Shown piece after piece: positions 18,641 through 27,738 of a DNA stretch of 64,000 bases. The notes beneath the pieces were generated by a model. The model was not told the DNA's origin. It searched no databases and worked only from the letters and a program-made list of their open reading frames with translations. The stretch covers positions 369,728-433,727 of the forward strand of contig CP048722.1 in assembly GCA_022641835.1 (NCBI GenBank), given 5' to 3'. Each line of letters starts with the position of its first letter. The first letter of the stretch is position 1. Source of the DNA: Petasospora fabianii. Its lineage: Eukaryota; Ascomycota; Saccharomycetes; Phaffomycetales; Wickerhamomycetaceae. Position numbers and translations under genes: made by a program.

Positions 18641-19291
18641 TGTGTGCAAATACAAAGATACAAGACACCAATCCACTAACCGCTGAAGTTTTTACCCCAA
18701 ATACCTGCGCGTAGACGTGTCATCTCTCCGCTGTTGATCAGCAGCTCAAATTTAGATTAAAGCAAATTCGCGGGAAATGATCAGAGAGAGAGAGATGTTC
18801 GGGTGTATCGGATAGTAAGGCAGATCACTTCAACTTGTATATTTACTTAAGTAACTAATATTTATATTAACTATTGGTTTAATGATTTGATGATTATCAA
18901 CTAAGTATATTGTCTATGATTTTTCTTCTGAGTACGTGGCTGAGGTAAGCGCCTGTAGCTTATCAAAGTCGCATCAGTTAAAGTAACAAGTCTCATCTTT
19001 TCGAGACTTCAAAGACTTTTTTTCCTGGTTCCAGACCCCAAGGCCTGTCAAACGGTTGCATCTGAGTCTAGTTGCATTGCATTGTGATGTACGTTTGGTT
19101 TTGCCCCCCTGTTGCAGGTGACTGGGGGACTGGTTTTGTGTGTTGTTTTTTATGTTCTCGTAAGCTGGGTGGTGTCCTTGTTTAAATTCCAGTGGGTGGC
19201 CCAATAGATGATTGAAATAGACAGAGATGGAATCAAGTCAAACACAGATGTAATCAAAGTAACTGTGTGTATTTAAAGAAACCCTTTGGTG

Positions 19292-19317
19292 CCTTAGTGC
19301 CACATGAGGCACTAAGG
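19292..19317. other. Perfect 10-bp inverted repeat (hairpin)
   Basis: Arms CCTTAGTGCC (19292-19301) and GGCACTAAGG (19308-19317) around the six-base loop ACATGA. The arms match perfectly. There is no T-run after it, so it is not a classical Pol III terminator. Confidence 0.85.
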
Positions 19318-20054
19318 TCAAACTACCAAAAATGGCTATATGCGGCTGAGTTGGGGATATCCAATTCAAGCTTTCCACCTGCCGACTACAGACATTGATT
19401 GTTTCGAAAGCGTAAGTGCTCGTGAACAACTCGTGAACAAGCGAGTAGTGGTTCAATCCTTGTAATCCAAACAAGGGGTTTCGATAAAAGAGTTTCGGAC
19501 GATGACATTATACACTCAATACATGCGATAGTTATACTTTAAAGTGTATAAGAACCTAATCGAGTAGATGAAGAGAATTATAGATTATGTTCGGGAAACA
19601 CATACAACAGACAGCAGCCGGCGCATTGTGCATTAGCGGATCCCGCCTCTAACAATAAACAACTGAGCTCATCTTAACCACTTGATAATCGACTAAAGCT
19701 GATTCCTATACTTTATTAGATTGTGAAAATTTGTAAGTATTTGTAGCAATTTACCAACCCTTGCTCTGAAATGGTCTTGCTGGTGTACCATCCCGTTTAC
19801 CCGGAGAAGACCGAGCCCAGAGTAGTGTAGTGGTGTGACGCAGCACACGATGGCACAGCCACGGGTAAAAGAGATATGAGAGAGAAAAAGAGAAGATCCC
19901 CACTTTCCCTCAACTAGTGCTATTATTTGACTTAATGCGAGAACGATGATGAAGCGTCACTAGTCCCCTCCTTAATACTGAAGCGTAGCACTCTACCGGT
20001 AGTCTCGGGTAAAAAAAGTGCACATCTTCCGAGGCTCAACGCCTCGCTTAGGAG

Positions 20055-20095
20055 AAAAAAAAAATAATAAAAAAATAAAATAGACAAAAAAAAAA
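20055..20095 (+). repeat. A-rich strand-asymmetric tract 1
   Basis: About 41 bases almost wholly A on the plus strand with isolated T, G and C, directly after a GC hairpin CGAGGC-TCAAC-GCCTCG (20030-20046). Similar tracts occur at 20693-20756 (T-rich on this strand) and 38758-38799. They could be nucleosome-free or origin elements. Confidence 0.8.
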
Positions 20096-20692
20096 GAGGA
20101 GAGACGCCCCACAGAGGTCGCATACCGCGGTTCCCGAAACTTGCGCGGTTGTCGAGTATGAGACGGGCCTTACTAAGGCGCTTAGTCTGGTGGTGAATCA
20201 GTATTTACAAAACAAGCTTTTATATTTGATACAAAACAAAACAAAAACAAACTTCTTTGTTCACTAGGCCGCCTTAGATGTGTATCAAAACTCTAAAGAA
20301 ACTCTAAAAGGCGCTTTTGGGTGGGGGCCGCAGGCTTGTATCCCGCCGATCCACATCATCAGTGGGCTCCGGAGATCAATATGCTGGCCTGCAGCCGTCT
20401 CTCTCAAACACCAACTCACATGCCTACTAACTAGTTGTGCAATCTTCCTCTATTTTTACTTTTGGTATCTACAAGCAACCAATTAGCAGCACCTTGTTTA
20501 TATAGATTATATAATCGGATACCTTCTACAGTGATTGAGTCTTGGTTGTCCCGACTTTGTAAAGTCGAAAGGTGACCTCAAGGCGCGAGGCGGGCTAGCT
20601 CACGTCTCCGGTAAAGTTGGCACATCTGACGCATTAATGCGCACGAGGACGTTTGTGGGAGGCGCTTTGAAAGGACTGGGTGCGAATCGTAT

Positions 20693-20756
20693 ATTTTTTT
20701 TCTTTCTTTAATTTTTTTTTTTTTATTTATTTTTTTATTTATTTTTATTTTATTTT
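20693..20756 (-). repeat. T-rich strand-asymmetric tract 2
   Basis: About 64 bases of T with isolated A, C and G, the reverse orientation of the tract at 20055-20095. It is followed by CAAGTCACGTTG. Confidence 0.8.
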
Positions 20757-22015
20757 GAATCAAGTCACGTTGTATGTAGGTGGGTAGTGGGGAAACCACC
20801 TAGGGAAGGTCATTGTTAGTTTGAAGCATCCAAAAACAATATGTGTGAATAAGTGATTGAATAAGTATTTCCGCTATTATTAGCCATCTGCGTAAAACCC
20901 AACGATACGCTTGACACACTCAGCGCGTAACACAATCGTAACAAGGTACAAGTTTACGCACCGCGTCTCAAATTAGTCTAGTTGTGGGTCGCGTTACATG
21001 GTGGCTTGTGGTGGTGGGGCATGTGGTGGGGCTCCTGCACGATACAATCTTAACCTTTGTACTTCAAAAGTTTACAAAAATGAGAGACTAGTGGACTGAT
21101 GACCCGCTTATTTAGCCAAGAGGGCACGGCATCCCCGTACTCCTCCATGGGACTAGGATTATAGACTCATTCCTGCATGTTGCTGCATGTTGCTGCGGCA
21201 AAGTTGCGCTTCTCGCCTGTCATATCAATACTGTGCGTTGTTATGCATAAGAATGCCGGCAATCCAAACAACCGTCGGGTCCGCGGGTCGAACAGAGAAG
21301 GAGGGTCAGGGCACTTAGATGCGTCATCGAGGCAGCCCCCCAAGCCTTCCGTGGCAGGGATGAAAAAAAATCACTTTTGTCAAATTGATTAAAATATGTA
21401 TTTTATACTTGTGCTCTTGCTGTCATTTTCGCAACTCCGACCGTTAATCCTGCCTTTCTCTCGAATATCAGCCACTGGTCTGGGGGATCCGCAAAAGAGC
21501 TTGTGCGCGCCCCATCATCGAGCAAGGAAAGCAAAAAGTCAAAGGAAAACTGGTGCCTACCGATTCACGGCTTGACCTAGATTTTCACTCACTGCTAAAG
21601 GCAGCCGACTGTGTCCCTCCCCCGTAACATTTGCCCAACATCGTATCGTATCATCTACGACAACAGGGGGCCACACTTTCCTGTCCCACTTGAAATCACT
21701 TACTGCGCGCCGTTGTCTCCAGCCCAGACCCGCTTCCGCAAGCAAGGTGTATTGTTGCTAATCCACTTGTCATACAAGAGACAACAACTGCGCACAACAA
21801 TAAACAACAAGAGAGGAAGCAAATTTATCTTTCTTTATCTTTTCCCTTCCACATACACATATACTCTCATCCAACACCTTCATTAACACGTTGTCTCCAT
21901 TTTACCCCACCTTACATCCCTTTTCAAACTGGCACCCCATCACACATACTGATACACCTACACTTATAAGTCGTTTGTCATCCTTTCTCTTTTACCGCCA
22001 CATCAGATTGTCATC

Positions 22016-23845
22016 ATGGCCCACAAGACCCACTCGCCAATGATGGCACCAACTTTTGTTGGTTATATTGGGTCAACAAAGGATGCCCTCATTGTGATTC
22101 AAGCGGTTCTTTCGGGTCAACTACATGCAACTACTCGTCGCCCTCATGATCGAGAACGACCAGACCTCATCAAGAGCGGTAACGTTTTTGTCTTTATCGA
22201 AGAACGTTCTGCAATCCGTCGTTGGACAGATGGTGTTGCTTGGTCACCTAGTCGTATCCTAGGTCGTTTTCTCGTGTATAGAGAACTTGACCGCAGCACA
22301 CTCACGTCAAAGGATGCAAGAGGTAAAGGAGCCACTGATAAGCACCGCAAGAAGAAAAGTATTGATCTAAATGAAATATCTGCAGGACCTGCTGCTCCAC
22401 CACCAACACAGACCCTTGTTGGAGGTTCAGCGAGTTCTGTAAGTTCTGGTGGCTCTATAGGGAGCCTTGGTGGGTTCCCTTCGGTTTCACATACAACGTC
22501 GCATAATTCGGATCTGGATTCTGTTAACGATCCTAGTGGATCTTCAACAAGACAATTAGTGGGTTCATTAGTTGCCAGTTATGCATTCAAAGATTCTGGT
22601 TTGATTAAAAAGACGCTTTCCTTAACGGTTCGAAGATTAGACCCGGAAACACATCAACCTGTTGTTGAAACTATTCATTTGGTGTCATACTATGCCCCTG
22701 AAGATGTTATGAATCATAAGCTATCTAGACCTGTTGAATCACCCACTTTGAAAGATATACCACTAACAGCTGATTTATGGAATGCTGTTAAAGAGACATC
22801 ATTAGGTGGTAAAGTACCAACAGAGGATGAAGCAATGTTTTTCATGGAGAATCCATCATTAGCTAATGGACTTGGCATCAATATGGGTGGTCATACGAAT
22901 AGCAACAATGACAACATGATTGTTCCAGCTACTGGTCAAATTCGTGCACAACAAATGCAACAATTACCACTTCAAATGCCACCAACTTACAATTTATCAC
23001 AGTATCCTACATATCCTCAATTGGGTGCACCAACTCATTTTGCACATACAACATCTCAGCAGCAACAACAACAACAACCACCACCATCACAGCAATTGCA
23101 ACAGCAGCAGCAACAACAACAGCCACAACATCATGGTTCACTAGGTCAGCTCTTACCACCTGTTCATGGTCATCACAATAGTATTTCAGGGGCTAACATC
23201 TCTTCACCTACAATCTCGGGAAGTAACACAACAGAGATGTTTGCTAATGACATGAGCATACCGATGTATGGACAAGCTCGTTGGCCACCACCATCACAAT
23301 CATTTGTACCACGCAATTCTAGTGTTGGTGGCCAACCATTTTACATTGCCACAAACCACAATCATAACCAAACTAATGGGGCACTTCAACAGTCATCAAC
23401 ATCAACGGGGAACAACAATGGTGGTAACTCGCGGATACCATCACCTGCTGAATCACCAACGAGGTTGAAAACTGATATTCATGTTCCAAACTATAACATT
23501 AACACATATCCTGGTACAAATTCAAGTGGTCAATATCCACGTGCTGCGTCTTCAATGGACTCTACAGCAGCATTTCAAACACAAATGCCACTTTTAAATG
23601 CACAATTATCACCACCACCAACCACAACACAGATGATGACTGGACATATTGGAACCACTGGTAAATGGATGGGGTATGATGATTCTGGTAATGGAACTGA
23701 TGGTTCTGGATTGGGTCCAAGTGCAATGATGCCAGTTCAGCATCATCAAGGTACAGGACATAGTGCTGCACAGAGTAATGCTGGCGCTACACATGGTGGT
23801 GGATATGTTAATGCAACTGGATTTCAGACTTATGGTCAGCATTAG
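22016..23845 (+). CDS. WOR1: WOPR-domain transcription regulator (Wor1/Mit1/Ryp1 family)
   Basis: Fungal master regulator family controlling morphology switches: Wor1 in Candida, Mit1 in S. cerevisiae, Ryp1 in Histoplasma. The 609-residue protein starts with WOPR part A (TFVGYIGSTKDALIVIQAVL, then RRPHDRERPDLIKSGNVFVF and IRRWTDGVAWSPSRILGRFL; residues about 11-90). Part B follows a Ser/Gly spacer: GSLVASYAFKDSGLIKKTLS, then HLVSYYAPEDV (about 183-240). The remainder is disordered, with Gln, Pro and His tracts (CAA/CAG runs near 23057-23130). The ATG at 22016 begins the WOPR domain directly. It sits in a gene-poor island with 3.4 kb of upstream and 1.3 kb of downstream non-coding DNA. Confidence 0.93.
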   Translation: MAHKTHSPMMAPTFVGYIGSTKDALIVIQAVLSGQLHATTRRPHDRERPDLIKSGNVFVFIEERSAIRRWTDGVAWSPSRILGRFLVYRELDRSTLTSKDARGKGATDKHRKKKSIDLNEISAGPAAPPPTQTLVGGSASSVSSGGSIGSLGGFPSVSHTTSHNSDLDSVNDPSGSSTRQLVGSLVASYAFKDSGLIKKTLSLTVRRLDPETHQPVVETIHLVSYYAPEDVMNHKLSRPVESPTLKDIPLTADLWNAVKETSLGGKVPTEDEAMFFMENPSLANGLGINMGGHTNSNNDNMIVPATGQIRAQQMQQLPLQMPPTYNLSQYPTYPQLGAPTHFAHTTSQQQQQQQPPPSQQLQQQQQQQQPQHHGSLGQLLPPVHGHHNSISGANISSPTISGSNTTEMFANDMSIPMYGQARWPPPSQSFVPRNSSVGGQPFYIATNHNHNQTNGALQQSSTSTGNNNGGNSRIPSPAESPTRLKTDIHVPNYNINTYPGTNSSGQYPRAASSMDSTAAFQTQMPLLNAQLSPPPTTTQMMTGHIGTTGKWMGYDDSGNGTDGSGLGPSAMMPVQHHQGTGHSAAQSNAGATHGGGYVNATGFQTYGQH

Positions 23846-24371
23846 GTTATTTATACTGGTGGTTGTGAAAGTTAAAAGGTGGTACTATGATGCATTAAAA
23901 GAGATGTTAGTTTGCTTGTTAAGGGTTGCTATATGTATATATTTTGTTTCCTGCTTTTTTTCCTGCTTATCTTCCTGCTTCTTCTTTTTTCAGTTCTTCA
24001 ATGAGTTTTCTGTCAATTACGTTTATATGTTTTAGTATATTTATTCTCTTACTCAGTACTATAGTAGCTCTTATATGATGTTGCAGTGTGTAATATTACT
24101 AGTAAATCTTAGATATTTTACCAAGTTACAAAATACTGAATATCATTGTATCTATTGTTAGCTAATTGGCTGATACATCCTTTGCTTCACCATGTAACAT
24201 AAGCTTATATGTATATATATATATGTAAACTAAGCGATTACGTAAGCGCGGGGAATACCGGACTCCACTTTTTGTTTTTTTTTTTTTTTTTTTTATAAAG
24301 TCGCGCTCGCCTGTGTGGCATTCGGCTTTAAGATCCATGTTTGAAGTTTAGTTCTAATCACTTTGGGTATA

Positions 24372-24400
24372 TGTTGTTGTTGTTGTTGTTGTTGTTGTTG
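24372..24400 (+). repeat. (TTG)n trinucleotide microsatellite
   Basis: About nine consecutive TTG units in a non-coding region between WOR1 and YIA6. Confidence 0.9.
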
Positions 24401-24519
24401 GGTAGGGTGTCATATTGCATGGGTAGCTGTGTTTATGTCTGAGTTTGTATGTTATTCTCACGTTGCTTTTGTAGTGAGCGAGTAATCAGTTGTTGTATTT
24501 ATTGTATAGAGTCAGATGT

Positions 24520-24539
24520 GGGGGAAGCGGGCTTCCCCC
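24520..24539. other. GC-rich near-palindrome
   Basis: GGGGGAAGC and GCTTCCCCC (nine-base arms) separated by two G bases. A second short inverted repeat, CACGA-TGAG-TCGTG, follows about 17 bases later. No T-run follows either one. Confidence 0.85.
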
Positions 24540-25164
24540 TGGGAAAGCGAGGGGCACGATGAGTCGTGTATCCAAATTCATATAAATTGGGGAATATATA
24601 GAACTATAGATTATTTCATCTTATAATCTATCAATATCTTTATATCCAATCTCCATTTCTAAGACTTTATCCCCACTAATCTCTCTTCAAATACTTTCGC
24701 TCTCCGATTAAATAGAACTAATGGAGATTCTCCACCGCACCCGGCCGACGGCGAATGAAGAGAAAAAGCGCGAGGGAAATCGTGGAGTTGAGGATTTGAA
24801 CTTGTTTAGACACTTTAATAACCATCTATTACCATCTGTTACCATTGCTGAAGGGGTCTTTTCACATTCTCTCACCTCCATCGACTCCCTTGACAACTAC
24901 TTAGACCCTGATTGTCTTTAGATCAATCACTGGGCCATACAGTTGTTGAACTTCCACTCCCTCTTTAAGACCGGGTATACAGACACACAGATCTTGATAC
25001 CGTTAACCGTGGCCCTCCCTGACCAAGACCACCGATTACTCACATTGCCTTTTTAACTCAGTTGTCTAAAGGTCAATTCGAAAACCACTCTTATACGCTT
25101 CCCCTCCGTCTATACATTCGACCTTCAACCTCCACCGCCCAAGCAACTCATAACACCTAGACTC

Positions 25165-26229
25165 ATGAGTGACGATTCGATAGGTGATTCCAACATCATT
25201 AACCCGGTGCCCACAGACATTTCTAATACTCAGATCCTTACTACACAACCCAATATGGCCACAACAAACACCCTTACAGTTAGGCCTCATACTAGGCCCA
25301 AGTTATCAAACACACAAATCATAGCATTAAGTGGAGCATTAGCTGGATTCTTAGCTGGTGTCTCTGTATGCCCTTTAGATGTGGCAAAGACACGGCTTCA
25401 GGCACAAGGTGCCCTATCAGAGAGTCGATTATACAAATATCATGGAATTAGTGGTACACTTTCGACTATTTTCAAAGATGAAGGGATTCGTGGACTTTAT
25501 AGAGGTTTAGTTCCAATCATCTTAGGATACTTCCCAACATGGATGATTTATTTCACAGTTTATGAAAAGGCTAAACAAGTTTATCCAACACTCCTTCGAA
25601 AACATACTGGTATCGATTTCGAATTCTTAACTCATTCAATGTCTGCATTCACCGCTGGATCGGTATCCACTACAGTGACAAACCCAATTTGGGTAGTTAA
25701 GACACGACTCATGTTACAAACAGGAGATGGTAATTCAACTATCAAGACTAACAAGAACAATTATTATAAGAACACATTAGATGCATTTATCAAGATGTAT
25801 CGAAATGAGGGAATCAGAGTCTTTTACTCGGGGCTTGTACCATCATTATTTGGGTTATTCCATGTTGCAATCCATTTCCCCGTTTATGAGAAACTTAAGA
25901 CGGCTTTTAAGTGTAATGAAGAGTATCAAAACAATTCATATAAACTATTGAGACTAATCTCTGCAAGTGCATTATCCAAGATGTGTGCATCTTCTTTAAC
26001 ATATCCACATGAAATCCTTAGAACAAGAATGCAAATCAGATCAATCAATGGACAACAAGGTGGAAGTCATACTTTGCTTAAGACAATTGCAGATATCTAT
26101 AAAAAGGAAGGTGCACTTGGATTTTATTCTGGGTTTACCACTAATCTGGCAAGAACAGTACCAGCTAGTGCTGTAACATTGGTTAGTTTTGAATACATCT
26201 CAAGATACTTGACAAAGAGCTTGCAGTGA
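25165..26229 (+). CDS. YIA6: Mitochondrial NAD+ carrier (Yia6/Ndt1 type)
   Basis: Imports NAD+ into the mitochondrial matrix across the inner membrane. The 354-residue protein has three mitochondrial-carrier repeats with signature motifs PLDVAKTRLQ (repeat 1), PIWVVKTRLM (repeat 2) and PHEILRTRMQ (repeat 3). The Trp in the second motif and PTWMIYFTVYE after repeat 1 are typical of the yeast NAD+/pyrimidine-nucleotide branch; the end FYSGFTTNLARTVPASAVTL matches Yia6/Yea6. The N-terminal 55 residues are polar and variable. The alternative of a pyrimidine nucleotide carrier (Rim2) is less likely because repeat 3 matches Yia6 closely. Confidence 0.9.
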   Translation: MSDDSIGDSNIINPVPTDISNTQILTTQPNMATTNTLTVRPHTRPKLSNTQIIALSGALAGFLAGVSVCPLDVAKTRLQAQGALSESRLYKYHGISGTLSTIFKDEGIRGLYRGLVPIILGYFPTWMIYFTVYEKAKQVYPTLLRKHTGIDFEFLTHSMSAFTAGSVSTTVTNPIWVVKTRLMLQTGDGNSTIKTNKNNYYKNTLDAFIKMYRNEGIRVFYSGLVPSLFGLFHVAIHFPVYEKLKTAFKCNEEYQNNSYKLLRLISASALSKMCASSLTYPHEILRTRMQIRSINGQQGGSHTLLKTIADIYKKEGALGFYSGFTTNLARTVPASAVTLVSFEYISRYLTKSLQ

Positions 26230-26603
26230 TAAAGAGCTTACAAATGATTAAGAGCATGACATATTTGCATTATATAACTTATTAATAACTTATCATATCA
26301 TGTGGAGAAGTAAGTTGTAGCTAATGGTTTAAGAAGCATATATAGCTCATGCTTCTATAGTAATCGTCATGTCGCGGTTGCCCCAGAAATTAATTACTTG
26401 GAGAAAAAGCGCGTGTCTCTTAACCTCGTGTTACTGAACTATTGAACTACTGAGCTTCTTCAGCATTAACCTGTTCTCAAAGGATAACAGAGACAGTGTA
26501 TTGAAAGATCAGATCTTTTACTTCTTCAGTCTGCTTTTATTTTGATCCGCAGGCCTGACTCAGACTCACAGGAGGTGCACACACACACACACACACACAC
26601 TAG
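26230..26603 (+). promoter_or_regulatory. YIA6 3' flank and PPH3 promoter
   Basis: 374 bp with no gene. The last 26 bp contain the CA microsatellite (26578-26600) that runs up to three bases before the PPH3 start codon. Confidence 0.5.
26578..26600 (+). repeat. (CA)11 microsatellite abutting the PPH3 start codon
   Basis: Twenty-three bases of uninterrupted CA dinucleotide, ending three bases before the ATG at 26604. It would lie at the very end of the 5' UTR. Confidence 0.95.
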
Positions 26604-27527
26604 ATGATGCTCGACATCGATAAGTCACTCGAGGACATCAAACAATGTCGTACACTTCCAGAACACGACGTGTTTCAAATCTGTATCCAGGCACAAGAAA
26701 TCCTTATTCGTGAACCAAATGTTGCCATTGTGGATACACCAGTCACCATCTGTGGTGATATACATGGTCAATTACATGACTTACTTACTTTGTTTAAGAG
26801 AGGTGGTGAATGTCCAGGAACGAGGTATCTCTTTCTAGGTGACTTTGTTGATCGTGGATTTTATTCATTAGAATCATTCTTACTATTGCTATGTCTTAAA
26901 GTGAGGTATCCAGATCGTGTGACTCTCATTAGGGGTAACCATGAATCAAGACAAATCACTACAGTTTATGGATTTTATGATGAATGCTTAAGGAAATACG
27001 GAAGCAGTAACGTTTGGAGATATTGTGTTGAAGTATTTGACTATTTGGCATTAGGTGCAGTAATTGGTGGTCCCGGTGGTGTATTCTGTGTTCATGGTGG
27101 ACTCAGTCCTGATATTGAAGAGATAAGTCAAATTAGACTCATTGATAGGAAACAAGAGGTCCCACATGAAGGTGCTATGTGTGATTTACTCTGGTCAGAT
27201 CCAGATGATGTTGCAGGTTGGGGTATAAGTCCCAGGGGTGCTGGGTTCTTATTCGGTAAAAAGGAAGTGGATAAGTTCCTTCATAAGAACAACGTTTCCC
27301 TAATTGCAAGGGCACATCAACTTGTGATGGAAGGTTATAAAGAATTGTTTGATGGTGGACTTGTTACAGTTTGGTCAGCTCCAAACTATTGTTATAGATG
27401 TGGTAATGTCGCAGCTGTGCTTGCTATTGATGATAATTTGGAGAAAGATTATAAGATCTTTGATGCTGTATTACAGGATGCTGGTTCTCTTCCATCAAAG
27501 AAGCCTGCAACTGATTATTTCCTATGA
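26604..27527 (+). CDS. PPH3: Protein phosphatase 4 catalytic subunit
   Basis: Ser/Thr phosphatase of the PP2A-like group; in yeast Pph3 with Psy2/Psy4 removes gamma-H2AX and reverses the Rad53 checkpoint. The 307-residue protein has all metal-site motifs: GDIHGQ, GDFVDRG, GNHESR and HGGLSPDI, plus [10 protein letters not shown] and [11 protein letters not shown]. It ends [11 protein letters not shown], close to PP4 (SKKPVADYFL) and unlike PP6 (TTPYFL), with the methylatable C-terminal Leu. A two- to three-residue insertion (IGGPGG) precedes VFCVHGG. The start is at the first of two ATGs in tandem (MMLDIDK). Confidence 0.93.
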   Translation: MMLDIDKSLEDIKQCRTLPEHDVFQICIQAQEILIREPNVAIVDTPVTICGDIHGQLHDLLTLFKRGGECPGTRYLFLGDFVDRGFYSLESFLLLLCLKVRYPDRVTLIRGNHESRQITTVYGFYDECLRKYGSSNVWRYCVEVFDYLALGAVIGGPGGVFCVHGGLSPDIEEISQIRLIDRKQEVPHEGAMCDLLWSDPDDVAGWGISPRGAGFLFGKKEVDKFLHKNNVSLIARAHQLVMEGYKELFDGGLVTVWSAPNYCYRCGNVAAVLAIDDNLEKDYKIFDAVLQDAGSLPSKKPATDYFL

Positions 27528-27628
27528 TATCAGCTATGAATGAATGACTTGTGTATGATGTACTCTGTGTATGTAATGTAACCTATATAAACGTCTTGTA
27601 ACTGGACTCTTCTACTGCCTACACGAAA

Positions 27629-27645
27629 ACTACGCGTCGCGTAGT
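27629..27645. promoter_or_regulatory. MluI cell-cycle box in a 17-bp palindrome before RAD55
   Basis: ACTACGCG-T-CGCGTAGT, with the MCB core ACGCGT at 27632-27637. A second copy of the half-element CCGCGTCGCGTA follows within 15 bp. It lies about 95-110 bp upstream of the RAD55 ATG. MBF control of G1/S repair genes is known in yeasts; activity here is inferred. Confidence 0.65.
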
Positions 27646-27738
27646 GTCCGCGTCGCGTAAGTCAAAGTTGTTTAGATCAACATCTTTAAACAACTAATCA
27701 ACAGATTCAGAGGAGCTAAAAGAGGCATCCTCCATCAA

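Larger units (their letters stand above)
18641..22015. promoter_or_regulatory. 3.4-kb gene-free region upstream of the WOPR regulator
   Basis: The longest intergenic stretch in the window, between divergent EPS1 and WOR1. No frame over 91 codons shows a domain and I find no tRNA. Contents: a GA run at 18784-18795, a 10-bp-arm hairpin at 19292-19317, the palindrome ACTTTAAAGT at 19536-19545, a 6-bp GC hairpin at 20030-20046 next to an A-rich tract (20055-20095), a T-rich tract (20693-20756), and a pyrimidine-rich run just before the WOR1 start. Long regulatory regions and leaders are known for WOR1 in Candida albicans; applying that here is inference. Confidence 0.55.
23846..25164. other. 1.3-kb gap between WOR1 and YIA6
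   Basis: No gene called. The left part is the WOR1 3' flank. A poly(T) run spans 24269-24294, a (TTG)n microsatellite 24372-24400, and GC-rich inverted repeats lie at 24520-24539 and about 24556-24569. The right part (from about 24700) is the YIA6 promoter, with a 66-codon ATG frame at 24721-24921 that could be an upstream ORF. Confidence 0.5.

Noticed and set aside
19440-19465. GGTTCAATCC resembling a tRNA B box
   Set aside because: Flanking bases cannot form a T-stem and no matching A box or acceptor stem is present upstream.
18641-22015. Centromere or retrotransposon remnant in the long gap
   Set aside because: No CDEI-AT-rich-CDEIII layout, no long inverted repeats, no LTR-like paired ends and no reverse transcriptase or integrase frame.
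24721-24921. 66-codon ATG frame upstream of YIA6
   Set aside because: No recognisable similarity and it could be an upstream ORF; no evidence strong enough to call a gene.
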